DNA of 64,000 nucleotides from Cellulomonas sp. NTE-D12 (GTDB lineage Bacteria > Actinomycetota > Actinomycetes > Actinomycetales > Cellulomonadaceae), in NCBI RefSeq assembly GCF_027923705.1, contig NZ_AP026442.1:1612001-1676000 (forward strand). The letters are read 5' to 3'. This document shows, piece by piece, positions 54,536 through 62,443 of the stretch (the stretch's first letter is position 1; every line of letters begins with the position of its first letter). Position numbers and translations under genes: made by a program. The notes below the pieces were generated by a model. The model was given only the letters and a program-made list of their open reading frames with translations. It made no database searches and was not told the origin of the DNA.

Positions 54536-54594
54536 AACCAGAAGAGCTCGCCGCGCGGCCCCGGACGGGGCTCGTGCGGCGAGCTCTTCTGGTT
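54536..54594. terminator. long perfect hairpin, bidirectional terminator
   Basis: Arms AACCAGAAGAGCTCGCCGC (54536-54554) and its exact complement at 54576-54594 pair over 19 bases, with CCCC/GGGG pairing inside the loop. It lies between convergent pyk and the small minus-strand gene, whose stop codon shares the last base of the right arm. A-rich and T-rich outer ends would give U-tails in both directions. Confidence 0.85.
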
Positions 54595-54779
54595 CAGCGC
54601 CCGCTGAGGGCGACCGGGCGGTGGGCGTCGATCGACACGCAGTACTCGCAGCGCGGACGTTCGTCCGTGCCCAGCTGCTTGTTCCACCAGGGGATCTCGC
54701 GACCCGCAGGGCACTCGTCGTCGTCGTGGAAGACCTGGGGGTCGGACGGGTGTGCCGAGTGGTACGCCTTGACCTTCAT
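54594..54779 (-). CDS. small cysteine-containing conserved protein
   Basis: 61 residues from ATG 54779, preceded by AAGGAGG. Three Cys (DECPAG and CEYC) could make a partial zinc knuckle. The motif YHSAHP...DDDECPAGREIP recalls small actinobacterial proteins of unknown function that occur alone. A frame extension upstream to 54899 lacks a ribosome site and is Arg-rich. Possibly a nucleic-acid or metal-binding protein; no function can be given. Confidence 0.75.
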   Translation of the reverse strand: MKVKAYHSAHPSDPQVFHDDDECPAGREIPWWNKQLGTDERPRCEYCVSIDAHRPVALSGR

Positions 54780-54979
54780 CGCGCCGGCCTCCTTGCCGTC
54801 GAGACGTCTGACCTGCACGGCCAGTGGATGGGACGACGTTAGGGCCCCCTGACGGGCGGGGCTGAGACTTAGGGCCCTGGTCCGGTGGACGGCCGGCACG
54901 GCGGTGGTCGGGTCGCCGCACAGCCTGCGCGCCGACAGGATCTCGGCATGAGCGGCGACGATCGGACGGGAGAGCGCGG

Positions 54980-55279
54980 GTGAACGACATCGACGTGCGA
55001 GACGCGATGGCGGATCAGCGGTACGAGGCGCGGCAGGGAGAGACGGTCGTCGGGGTGCTCCTGTACGAGCGGGACGGTGACGTGATCACCTTCACCCACA
55101 CCGAGGTGGAGCCGCGGGCCGAGGGCACCGGTGTGGGGTCGACCCTGGCCCGCCGTGCCCTGGACGATGCCCGGGCCTCGGGACGGCGGGTGGTTCCGGC
55201 ATGCCCCTTCGTCAAGGCGTGGATCGACCGGCATCGCGAGTACGTGGACCTGGTGCAGCCCTCGGGCCCGGTGCGATGA
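54980..55279 (+). CDS. small GNAT-fold N-acetyltransferase (YjdJ/COG2388 group)
   Basis: 99 residues. The motif RAEGTGVGSTLARRALDDARASGRRVVPACPFVKAWIDRH is the acetyl-CoA-binding part of the short GNAT group. These are about half the size of ordinary GNAT enzymes and lack the N-terminal helices. GGGAGAGC lies before GTG 54980. Substrate unknown; a protein or small amine is possible. It is convergent with the GH3 gene. Confidence 0.85.
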   Translation: MNDIDVRDAMADQRYEARQGETVVGVLLYERDGDVITFTHTEVEPRAEGTGVGSTLARRALDDARASGRRVVPACPFVKAWIDRHREYVDLVQPSGPVR

Positions 55280-55301
55280 CCTCGGGGCGCGGCGTCGCCC
55301 G

Positions 55302-57590
55302 TCAGTCCCGGACGGCGAACGTGGCGTGCAGCAGGTCGCGGTCCCGTGAGGACGGGCCGACGAGCAGCTCGAACTCGCCGGGCTCGACGACCCGCGTCGC
55401 GTCCGCGTCGACCAACGTGCAGTCCCGTACGGGCAGCTCGAGCTCGACGACCCGTCGCTCACCGGGTGCCAGCGCCACCTGCCGGTAGGCCTTGAGCTCC
55501 TTCTGTGCCCAGGTCACCGACGTGACGACGTCGTGCAGGTAGACCTGGACGGTCTCGAGGACGGGGCGGCCCCCGGTGTTCGTGACGGTGACGCGCGCTC
55601 GCACGGCGTCGTCCCGGCCGACCACGGGCGTGGAGACGACGAGGTCGTCGTACGCCACGCTCGTGTAGCTGAGGCCCTCGCCGAACGTGAAGGCGGGGTC
55701 CTGGGTCAGGTCGGCGTACCGCGTGCCGTGCTGGCCGGGCAGCTGGTTGTAGTACGTGGGTTGCTGGCCGACGTGCCGGGCGAACGAGATCGGCAGCCGG
55801 CCGCTCGGCTCCACCAGGCCGAGCAGCAGCTCGGCGATCGCCCGTCCGCCGCGCATGCCGGGGTTGGCCGCCCACACGAGCCCGGCGGCCTCCAGGGCGG
55901 ACGGCGGCAGGACCAGCGGCTTCGAGGCGACGAGGACGACGACCATCGGTGTGCCCGTCGCCGCGAGGGCGTCGAGCAGGGCGATCTGCCCGCCGACCAG
56001 CTCGAGGGTGGCCGTGGAGCGGCCCTCGCCGACCAGCTCGATCCGGTCGCCGACCACGGCGACGACCACGTCGGCGTCTCGGGCCGCCTGGACCGCCTCG
56101 GCGATCAGCGTGTCGTCGGGCGGGCAGGGCACCGCGACCGCCGGACGCGGCTGACCGTCGGGGAAGAAGGCACCCTCCGGGTCCGGGCCGACGGTGACGA
56201 CGTCCGCACCCCGGGCGTGCGTCACGGTCCAGCTGCCCGGCGCGTGCGCGCGCAGGCCGTCGAGCACCGTGGTCGTCAGGTGCCGCGGGTGGCCGTCGGG
56301 CAGCCAGTCCGCCTGGCCGGACGCCCCGGCCCAGTCGCCGAGCTGCGCGTGCTGGTCGTCGGCGTTGGGGCCCACGACCGCGACGCGGTACGGGCGGTCG
56401 GTGGGGTCCGCGGCGCGTCCGGTCGCGTCGGCGGTGAACCCACCGGCCAGCGGCAGCGTGCCGTCGTTGCGGAGCAGCACCAGCGACCGGCGGGCCGTCT
56501 CGAGGTTGACGGCGGCGTGCTCGGGTGCACCCACGACGGCGCGCTGGCGTGCGGGCTCGGGGCGGCGCGGGTCCTCGAAGAGGCCGAGCTCGAACTTCAG
56601 CGTGAGGATGCGACCGACCGCTGCATCGATCTCGCTCTCGGCGAGCAGGCCTCGGGCCACCGCGTCCTGGGCGCCGGCGAAGAACTGCGGCGTCGTCATC
56701 ACCATGTCGTTGCCCGCCCGGACCGCCCTGGCCGCGGCGTGGGTGTGGTCCGGCTCGATCCGCTGCTCCCACACCATGCGGCCGACGTTGTCCCAGTCGG
56801 TGACCAGCGTGCCCGTGTACCCCCACTCGCCGCGGAGGACCTCGTCCAGCAGCCAGTGGTTGACGGTGATCGGGACGCCGTCGGTGGACTGGTAGCCGAG
56901 CATGAACGTGCGGCAACCCTCACGTGCCACGCGTTCGAACGGCGGCAGGAACCAGGACCGCAGCTTGCGGCGGGAGATGTCGGCCTCGCTGGCGTCCCGC
57001 CCGCCCTGCGTCTCCGAGTAGCCGGCGAAGTGCTTGGCGGTGGCGAGGATCGCGGTCGGGTCGGTGAGGCCGTCGCCCTGGTAGCCGCGGACCATGGCCG
57101 AGGCGAGCTCGCCGATGAGGAAGGGGTCCTCGCCGAACGTCTCGTCGACGCGACCCCAGCGCAGGTCCCGCGCGATGCACAGCACCGGGGAGAACGTCCA
57201 GTGGATGCCGGTGGCGGCGACCTCCACGGCCGTCGCTCGCGCCGCTCGCTCGAGGAGGTCGGGGTCCCAGGTGGCCGCCATGCCGAGCTGGGTGGGGAAG
57301 ATCGTCGCGCCCTCGAAGAACGAGTGCCCGTGGATGCAGTCCTCGGCGACCAGGAGCGGGATGCGCAGCCGCGTCCCGTCGGTGAGGTCGTGGGCCTGCA
57401 GCACGTTGTCGGGGGAGGCGTGCAGGATCGAGCCGACGTGGAAGTCCCTGACGAGCGGCTCGACGCCGTCCTTGGCGTTGAGCTGCAGCATCTGCCCGAC
57501 CTTCTCGGGCAGCGTCATCCGGGCGAGCAGGTCGGCCACCCGGGCGGGGACTTCCAGGCTGGGGTCCTGGTAGGGCAGGAGCGCGGTCAC
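55302..57590 (-). CDS. glycoside hydrolase family 3 beta-glycosidase
   Basis: 762 residues with no signal peptide, so intracellular. The N-terminal barrel contains AEDCIHGHSFFEGATIFPTQLGMAATWDPDL, KHFAGYSETQGGRDASEADIS and the nucleophile Asp265 in VTDWDNVG. The second alpha/beta domain and a C-terminal fibronectin-III-like domain (about 680-750) follow. GH3 enzymes of this layout split beta-glucosides or xylosides, such as cellobiose or short xylo-oligomers brought in by ABC transporters. A CebR-type operator match at 57681 and a palindrome at 57627 suggest repression relieved by cellobiose. GAGAGGAC lies before the GTG start at 57590. Confidence 0.94.
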   Translation of the reverse strand: MTALLPYQDPSLEVPARVADLLARMTLPEKVGQMLQLNAKDGVEPLVRDFHVGSILHASPDNVLQAHDLTDGTRLRIPLLVAEDCIHGHSFFEGATIFPTQLGMAATWDPDLLERAARATAVEVAATGIHWTFSPVLCIARDLRWGRVDETFGEDPFLIGELASAMVRGYQGDGLTDPTAILATAKHFAGYSETQGGRDASEADISRRKLRSWFLPPFERVAREGCRTFMLGYQSTDGVPITVNHWLLDEVLRGEWGYTGTLVTDWDNVGRMVWEQRIEPDHTHAAARAVRAGNDMVMTTPQFFAGAQDAVARGLLAESEIDAAVGRILTLKFELGLFEDPRRPEPARQRAVVGAPEHAAVNLETARRSLVLLRNDGTLPLAGGFTADATGRAADPTDRPYRVAVVGPNADDQHAQLGDWAGASGQADWLPDGHPRHLTTTVLDGLRAHAPGSWTVTHARGADVVTVGPDPEGAFFPDGQPRPAVAVPCPPDDTLIAEAVQAARDADVVVAVVGDRIELVGEGRSTATLELVGGQIALLDALAATGTPMVVVLVASKPLVLPPSALEAAGLVWAANPGMRGGRAIAELLLGLVEPSGRLPISFARHVGQQPTYYNQLPGQHGTRYADLTQDPAFTFGEGLSYTSVAYDDLVVSTPVVGRDDAVRARVTVTNTGGRPVLETVQVYLHDVVTSVTWAQKELKAYRQVALAPGERRVVELELPVRDCTLVDADATRVVEPGEFELLVGPSSRDRDLLHATFAVRD

Positions 57591-57626
57591 GACGACGGGT
57601 CCTCTCTTCTGCTGCGCGACGCCATC

Positions 57627-57642
57627 TCGAATCGATTCGAGG
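57627..57642. promoter_or_regulatory. 16-base palindrome upstream of GH3 gene
   Basis: CTCGAATCGATTCGAG is perfectly symmetric with a central CG, the form of LacI-family operators. It lies 37-52 bases before the GH3 start, where a repressor would block transcription. No LacI-type gene is in the window. Confidence 0.55.
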
Positions 57643-57680
57643 GTGGTCGGCGGCCACTCTAGCGGTCTCGCGGCGCGACG

Positions 57681-57694
57681 TGGAAGCGCTCCCG
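57681..57694. promoter_or_regulatory. CebR/CelR-type operator match
   Basis: TGGAAGCGCTCCCG matches 12 of 14 positions of the TGGGAGCGCTCCCA box bound by CebR (Streptomyces) and CelR (Thermobifida), repressors of cellulose and cellobiose use. It is 91-104 bases upstream of the GH3 start, in the 351-base gap at 57591-57941 shared with divergent mscL. Confidence 0.55.
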
Positions 57695-57941
57695 CGCGGC
57701 GGTCAGGGCGAGGCAGAGGCCGTCGAGAACGGGTGCCTCACCGGATGCGTGCCGCCCTCGCCACCCGACGGCTGCCGGACACCGGCCCGGACGTTCGGGC
57801 GCCGAGCGGATGACCCTGGTCCGGCTGGATGCGCCTGCAACGGTGGCGGGACCTGCGGCAACGGGTGAAGCATCAACCCCGAGGCTGACCGGTAGAGGCG
57901 GCCCGGGGGACAACGCCACACCAGACAAGGGAGCAGCAGCC

Positions 57942-58325
57942 ATGAAGGGCTTCAAGGACTTCGTCATGAGGGGCAACCTCGTCGAGCTCGCCGTCGCCTT
58001 CATCATCGGCGCGGCGTTCGGCGCCGTGGTGACCGCCTTCACCAAGGTGATCATCGAGCTGCTGGCGAAGGCCGGCGGTGCGCCGAACTTCGACCAGTGG
58101 AAGCCGGGCGGACTGGTGTCGGTGGGGCCCTTCCTCACCGCACTGGTCGCGTTCCTGATCCTGGCGTTCGTCGTCTACTTCTTCATCGTCAAGCCGTACG
58201 AGGCGGCCAAGCGGCGGTTCGTCCGCAACGAGGAGGTCGACGCGTCGCCCGACGAGGACACGTTGCTGCTGCGGGAGATCCGCGACGCGCTCGTGCGCGG
58301 CGGTGAGGGTCCGGCGCGCGTGTAG
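57942..58325 (+). CDS. mscL: large-conductance mechanosensitive channel
   Basis: 127 residues. MscL opens under membrane tension to release solutes on osmotic downshock. The N-terminal MKGFKDFVMRGNLVELAVAFIIGAAFG amphipathic helix and pore helix, a second helix (about 64-85) and a cytoplasmic helix bundle (about 105-127) are present; the length is normal for a homopentameric MscL. AAGGGAGCAGCAGCC precedes ATG 57942. A strong hairpin follows. Confidence 0.96.
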   Translation: MKGFKDFVMRGNLVELAVAFIIGAAFGAVVTAFTKVIIELLAKAGGAPNFDQWKPGGLVSVGPFLTALVAFLILAFVVYFFIVKPYEAAKRRFVRNEEVDASPDEDTLLLREIRDALVRGGEGPARV

Positions 58326-58340
58326 GGGGTCGCTCAGCGG

Positions 58341-58377
58341 CGCGGTGCGCCGACCGCGCTGCGGTTGGCGCACCGCG
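58341..58377 (+). terminator. hairpin terminator after mscL
   Basis: CGCGGTGCGCCGACCG (58341-58356) and CGGTTGGCGCACCGCG (58362-58377) pair over 16 bases with one G-T position, around a five-base loop. It is 16 bases after the mscL stop. The rest of the gap to 58553 has TAGTTT (58455-58460), a possible -10 for the next gene. Confidence 0.75.
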
Positions 58378-58553
58378 TCCCGGTCGGCCTCCCGAGGGAC
58401 CGGCCGTCGAGGCATCGACCGGCTCGGCACGGTCCCGCCGGACGCCATCGGGACTAGTTTCGAGGTGTGGCCCGCGCAGCGGCGGGACCGCCTCGGCGGA
58501 CCGACGCTCGCACGGGTGTCCGTGAGCGTCAGTCCCGCCTCGAAAGGGTCGTC

Positions 58554-60023
58554 ATGGCCGACATCGTCGTACTCGGCGCCGGGGTCTCCGGGCACACCGC
58601 CGCGCTGCACCTCGCTCGACAGCTGGGCCGGACCGGTGCCGGCAGCGCCCACACCATCACCGTCGTCTCCCCGAACTCCCGCTGGAACTGGATCCCGTCC
58701 AACATCTGGGTCGGGGTGGGGAAGATGCGCAAGGAGCAGGTGGTGTTCCCGCTCGAACCCGTCTACCGCCGCAAGGGGATCGAGTTCCGGCAGGCGCGGG
58801 CGGTGGCGATCCGACCGCTGGGTGACGACGACGACCCGCGCGGTGCGGTCGACGTCGTCTACACGGGCCAGGGCCGAGTGGGCGAGGAGCAGCGGCTTCG
58901 CTACGACTACCTGATCAACGCCACCGGGCCCCGGCTGCGGTTCGAGGCGACCGAGGGGCTGGGACCGGAGGGTCACAGCGTCTCCGTCTGCACCGCCGAC
59001 CACGCCGCCGAGGCTGCGCGGCTCCTCGACGCGGTGGTGCAGCGTCTGCGAGCCGGCGAGCGGCAGACGTTGGTCGTCGGGATGGGGCACGGCACGTGCA
59101 CCTGCGAGGGTGCCGCCTTCGAGTACGTGTTCAACGTGGACCACGTGCTCCGGGACGCCGGTGTCCGGGACCGCGCGACGCTGTACTACCTGACCAACGA
59201 GGCTCACCTCGGCGACTTCGGCGTCGACGGCATGACGTTCGAGGACAAGGGCTTCCAGACCTCCAGCGAGCTGTGGACGTCGTCGCTGTTCCGGGAGCGT
59301 GACGTCAGGCCGATCCTCGGGGCGCACGTGGAGCGGGTGGAGGAGGGCCTGGTGCACTACGAGACCCTCGACGGGAGCCACCACACACTGGGCTTCGACT
59401 TCGCGATGCTGCTGCCGCCGTTCGGTGGGGTGGGCCTGGCGGCCTACGACCGGGAGGGGCAGGACATCACCGCGGAGCTGTTCGCGCCGAGCGGTTTCAT
59501 GAAGGTCGACGCCGACTACACCGCCCGGCCCTACGAGGAGTGGAGGGCGGCCGACTGGCCCTCGACGTACGAGGTGCCGGGGTACCGGAATGTCTTCGCC
59601 GTCGGTATCGCGTTCGCGCCGCCGCACCCGATCTCACGACCCCGGAAGAGCGTGAACGGAACCGTGATCGCCCCGTCGCCCCCGCGGACCGGCATGCCGT
59701 CAGGCGTGATGGGCCGCAACGTCGCGATGACGATCGTCGACCGCATCCACCAGGGCCCGGCCGCCCGGCCGCACCGGGCGTCGATGGCGAGCATGGGCGC
59801 AGCGTGCGTGGCGTCCGCAGGGTCCGACCTGCGCACCGGTTCCGCCGCGGCCATGACGATGATGCCGATCGTGCCCGACTACGACCGCTACCCGACGGGC
59901 CGGGTGCTCACCGACACCCGTGGCGAGATCGGGCTCAGCGGGCACTGGGTGAAGCTGATGCTGCACTTCCTGTTCATCTACAAGGCCAAGGGTCGTCCTG
60001 GCTGGTTCCTGATCCCGGAGTGA
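58554..60023 (+). CDS. sqr: sulfide:quinone oxidoreductase
   Basis: 489 residues. N-terminal FAD site VVLGAGVSGHTAAL, WNWIPSNIWVGVGKM, and NATGPRLRF match SQR. All three redox Cys of the Acidithiobacillus-type enzyme have counterparts: Cys146 (VCTADHA), Cys184 (TCEGAAFEY; Cys182 is two residues before) and Cys418 (GAACVAS). The enzyme would oxidise sulfide at the inner membrane face and pass electrons to quinone, for detoxification or energy. The C-terminal GHWVKLMLHFLFIYKAKGRPGW is amphipathic or hydrophobic and probably binds the membrane. AAAGGG precedes ATG 58554. A 56-residue gene follows after three bases. Confidence 0.88.
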   Translation: MADIVVLGAGVSGHTAALHLARQLGRTGAGSAHTITVVSPNSRWNWIPSNIWVGVGKMRKEQVVFPLEPVYRRKGIEFRQARAVAIRPLGDDDDPRGAVDVVYTGQGRVGEEQRLRYDYLINATGPRLRFEATEGLGPEGHSVSVCTADHAAEAARLLDAVVQRLRAGERQTLVVGMGHGTCTCEGAAFEYVFNVDHVLRDAGVRDRATLYYLTNEAHLGDFGVDGMTFEDKGFQTSSELWTSSLFRERDVRPILGAHVERVEEGLVHYETLDGSHHTLGFDFAMLLPPFGGVGLAAYDREGQDITAELFAPSGFMKVDADYTARPYEEWRAADWPSTYEVPGYRNVFAVGIAFAPPHPISRPRKSVNGTVIAPSPPRTGMPSGVMGRNVAMTIVDRIHQGPAARPHRASMASMGAACVASAGSDLRTGSAAAMTMMPIVPDYDRYPTGRVLTDTRGEIGLSGHWVKLMLHFLFIYKAKGRPGWFLIPE

Positions 60024-60026
60024 GAG

Positions 60027-60197
60027 ATGACGAGCCTCAACCCCCTGCCCGGCGACCAGCCGGTCGTGGACCTGACCACAGCACCGTTACCCACCGCGGG
60101 CACGCTCCGGCGTCGACGCAACGTGCCCTATCAGCTCACGCGGTTCGTGGTGTTCAACGCGCGCATCATGCGGATGGTGCTGCGGGGGAGCCACTGA
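60027..60197 (+). CDS. 56-residue protein coupled to SQR
   Basis: ATG 60027, three bases after the SQR stop and preceded by GGAGTGAGAG. The product has a neutral N-terminal half (residues 1-27, Pro/Thr-rich), then a strongly basic RRRRNVPYQLTRFVVFNARIMRMVLRGSH with seven Arg, probably an amphipathic helix. No family is recognised with certainty. Close coupling to SQR suggests a membrane-associated partner or a small regulatory subunit. Composition and codon bias look normal for the window. Confidence 0.7.
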   Translation: MTSLNPLPGDQPVVDLTTAPLPTAGTLRRRRNVPYQLTRFVVFNARIMRMVLRGSH

Positions 60198-60212
60198 GCT
60201 GACGGCCGCCGT

Positions 60213-61529
60213 TCAGGCGGGCGCGCCGTCCGGCGGGGTCGACGCGCGGTCGGTCGTGCGCGACCGCGGTGCCCGCGTGCCCGGGCTCGGCGGCCGCCGC
60301 TCGGTGTTCCTCCAGGCAGGGGAGAGCCGGACGACGTCGCCGACGACCGTGACCGCGGGCGATCGCACCCCGACCCGTGCTGCCAGGTCGGCGATCGTCG
60401 CGAGGGTCCCGACCGTCGTGCGCTCACCCGGACCGAAACCGTCCTCGACGATCCCGACGGGCGTGTCGTCGGGGCGGCCCGCGGCCCGCAGCGCCTGGCA
60501 GGCCCTGCCGAGGCCGGCCACCGCCATGAGGAGGACGACCGTGTGGTCGCGTGCCGCGGGGACGGCGGCGATGTCGTCGTGCCCGGTCACCACCGTGAAG
60601 CCGGTCGCCACGCCGCGGTGGGTGACCGGGATGCCCGCGACGGCCGGGACCGCCACGGCGCTGGTGACGCCGGGCACCACCTCCACCGGCACGCCGGCGT
60701 GCCGGCAGACCTCAGCCTCCTCGGAGCCACGACCGAAGACGTAGGGGTCGCCGCCCTTGAGGCGGACGACCCGCCGACCGGCCAGGGCGTGCTCGACGAG
60801 AAGGTGGTTGATCTGGTCCTGCGGCACGGCGTGATGGCCTGGGGTCTTGCCGACGTCGACCACCAGCACGTCCGGGTCGAGCTCGGCCAGGACGGCGTGC
60901 GGGGCGAGCCGGTCGACGACCACGACGTCCGCCTCGGCGAGCAGCCGTCGCCCGCGTACCGTGAGAAGACCGGGGTCGCCCGGGCCGCCCCCGACGAGGG
61001 CGACCGAGCCCACGGCGTTCGGGGCCTGGCTCGCGCCGGGTGTGGTGCGGCGTCGCCTGCGCAGCGGCAGAGAGCCTGTCTTCAGGAGCGCGCCGATGGC
61101 GTCCCGCAACCCGCTCGCGCGCCGCGGGTCGCCGCCGGCGTTCACCGCGACCACGACGTCGTCCACCGTGGCGACCGCCGGCACCCAGGCCGTCGCCTGC
61201 GCCGCATCGCCGGCGTGCACGCACCAGACCCGGGCAGCGTCGGCATCGGCGAGCACCTGCCGGTCGACATCCGCGTCTCCCGTCGCGGTGTGGACCAGCC
61301 ACGCGCCGTCCAGGTCACCGGTCTGGTAGCGGCGGCCCGACCAGGTGATGGTGCCCTCGGCGGCGAGCTTCTGCAACGAGGGGTCCGCCTGCGGCGCGAC
61401 GACGTGGACGGCGGCACCGGCGTCGACCAGGGTGCGCGCGCGCCGCGCGGCGACCGGTCCACCGCCGACCACCAGCACGCGGCGTCCCGCCACGGACAGG
61501 GTGAGCGGGTACTGCGGGAGCTCCGTCAC
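60213..61529 (-). CDS. cysG: siroheme synthase (CysG-like fusion)
   Basis: 438 residues. N-terminal precorrin-2 dehydrogenase/ferrochelatase part (about 1-150; VLVVGGGPVAARRARTL, then TATGDADVDRQV around the catalytic Asp) joined by an Arg-rich linker to the C-terminal uroporphyrinogen-III methyltransferase (about 165-420; ALVGGGPGDPGLLTVRG, RLKGGDPYVFGRGSEE, VVPGVTSAVAVPA, PVTHRG). Siroheme is the cofactor of assimilatory sulfite and nitrite reductases. GGAGACC lies before GTG 61529, and the start overlaps the permease stop by four bases. Grouping with an SsuABC-type importer suggests sulfur assimilation rather than nitrite. Confidence 0.93.
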   Translation of the reverse strand: MTELPQYPLTLSVAGRRVLVVGGGPVAARRARTLVDAGAAVHVVAPQADPSLQKLAAEGTITWSGRRYQTGDLDGAWLVHTATGDADVDRQVLADADAARVWCVHAGDAAQATAWVPAVATVDDVVVAVNAGGDPRRASGLRDAIGALLKTGSLPLRRRRRTTPGASQAPNAVGSVALVGGGPGDPGLLTVRGRRLLAEADVVVVDRLAPHAVLAELDPDVLVVDVGKTPGHHAVPQDQINHLLVEHALAGRRVVRLKGGDPYVFGRGSEEAEVCRHAGVPVEVVPGVTSAVAVPAVAGIPVTHRGVATGFTVVTGHDDIAAVPAARDHTVVLLMAVAGLGRACQALRAAGRPDDTPVGIVEDGFGPGERTTVGTLATIADLAARVGVRSPAVTVVGDVVRLSPAWRNTERRPPSPGTRAPRSRTTDRASTPPDGAPA

Positions 61530-62443
61530 CGTGCGGTCTCCGCCGACAGCCCGCGCCGGCGCAGCAGGCCGCGCTCGACGGGGGCGAAGAACGCGAGCTC
61601 GACGGTGACGCCCACCACGAGGATCAGCACGATCGCCGCGATCACGGTCGTCATGTCGCTCAGCTCGCGCCCCTGCTCCAGGAGGGAGCCGAGCCCGAAG
61701 CCGATCTTGCCGCCGACCGCGATGATCTCGGCCGCCATGAGGGAGCGCCACGAGAACGCCCAGCCCTGCCGGAGGCCCGCGACGTACCCGGGCAGCGCCG
61801 CCGGCAGCAGGATATAGCGGACCTGCTCCCACGGGCCGGCCCCGAGCACGCGCCCCACCCGTCGGAACAGCGGCGGGACCTGGTCGACCCCCGAGACGAG
61901 GCCGTTGACGATCGAGGGCACGGCACCCATCAGCACGACGAAGTACACCGTGGCGTCGGACAGCCCGAACCAGATGATCGCGGCGGGTACCCAGGCGACG
62001 GACGGCAGCACCTGAAGTCCCGAGATCAGCGGGCCCAGAGACACCCGCAACCAGCGCACCCGGGCGACCAGCAGCCCGACGGGGGTGGCGATAGCCACCG
62101 CGACGACGAAACCGGCGAGGCCGCGTCCCAGGCTGGTCAGCAGGGCGGTCTGCGCGTCACCCGCGTGCCACAGGCCCAGGAGCGTGCCCGCGACGTCGGC
62201 AGGTCTCGGCACCACGTACCGAGGCTTGAGCCCGAGCGCCACGAAGCCCTGCCAGCCGGCGAGGAGCAGCAGCAGCGCGAGGGCCGGCGGCCACGCCCCG
62301 GTCAGCCGACGGCGGACGCGACCGGCGCGGTCCTGGTCCACCGTCTGCAGCGCGTCGAGCCCGGCCTCGAGCCGGCGGTCCACGTCGGAGGTCTCGGTGG
62401 CTGGTGCGGGGAGCACCGTCCGGACGGTGCTGTCAGACGGCAT
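61526..62443 (-). CDS. ABC transporter permease (SsuC/TauC/NrtB type)
   Basis: 305 residues, six or seven membrane helices. An N-terminal cytoplasmic lead of about 45 residues precedes the first helix. The EAA-type loop that contacts the ATPase lies in LGAGPWEQVRYILLPAALPGYVAGLRQG. The family moves sulfonates, taurine, nitrate or related anions. AAGGAGATCC lies before ATG 62443; the gene overlaps the ATPase gene by 11 bases and the siroheme synthase by four. The substrate call (sulfonate or sulfate) is from context. Confidence 0.9.
   Translation of the reverse strand: MPSDSTVRTVLPAPATETSDVDRRLEAGLDALQTVDQDRAGRVRRRLTGAWPPALALLLLLAGWQGFVALGLKPRYVVPRPADVAGTLLGLWHAGDAQTALLTSLGRGLAGFVVAVAIATPVGLLVARVRWLRVSLGPLISGLQVLPSVAWVPAAIIWFGLSDATVYFVVLMGAVPSIVNGLVSGVDQVPPLFRRVGRVLGAGPWEQVRYILLPAALPGYVAGLRQGWAFSWRSLMAAEIIAVGGKIGFGLGSLLEQGRELSDMTTVIAAIVLILVVGVTVELAFFAPVERGLLRRRGLSAETAR

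Noticed and set aside
51349..54990. A 1213-codon open frame on the minus strand across gltD and pyk
   Set aside because: It is antisense to two certain enzymes and reads as His/Arg/Val-rich low-quality sequence. Long antisense frames are expected in this GC-rich DNA. The same applies to those at 49443-51539, 46836-49382, 12510-14855 and 317-2650.
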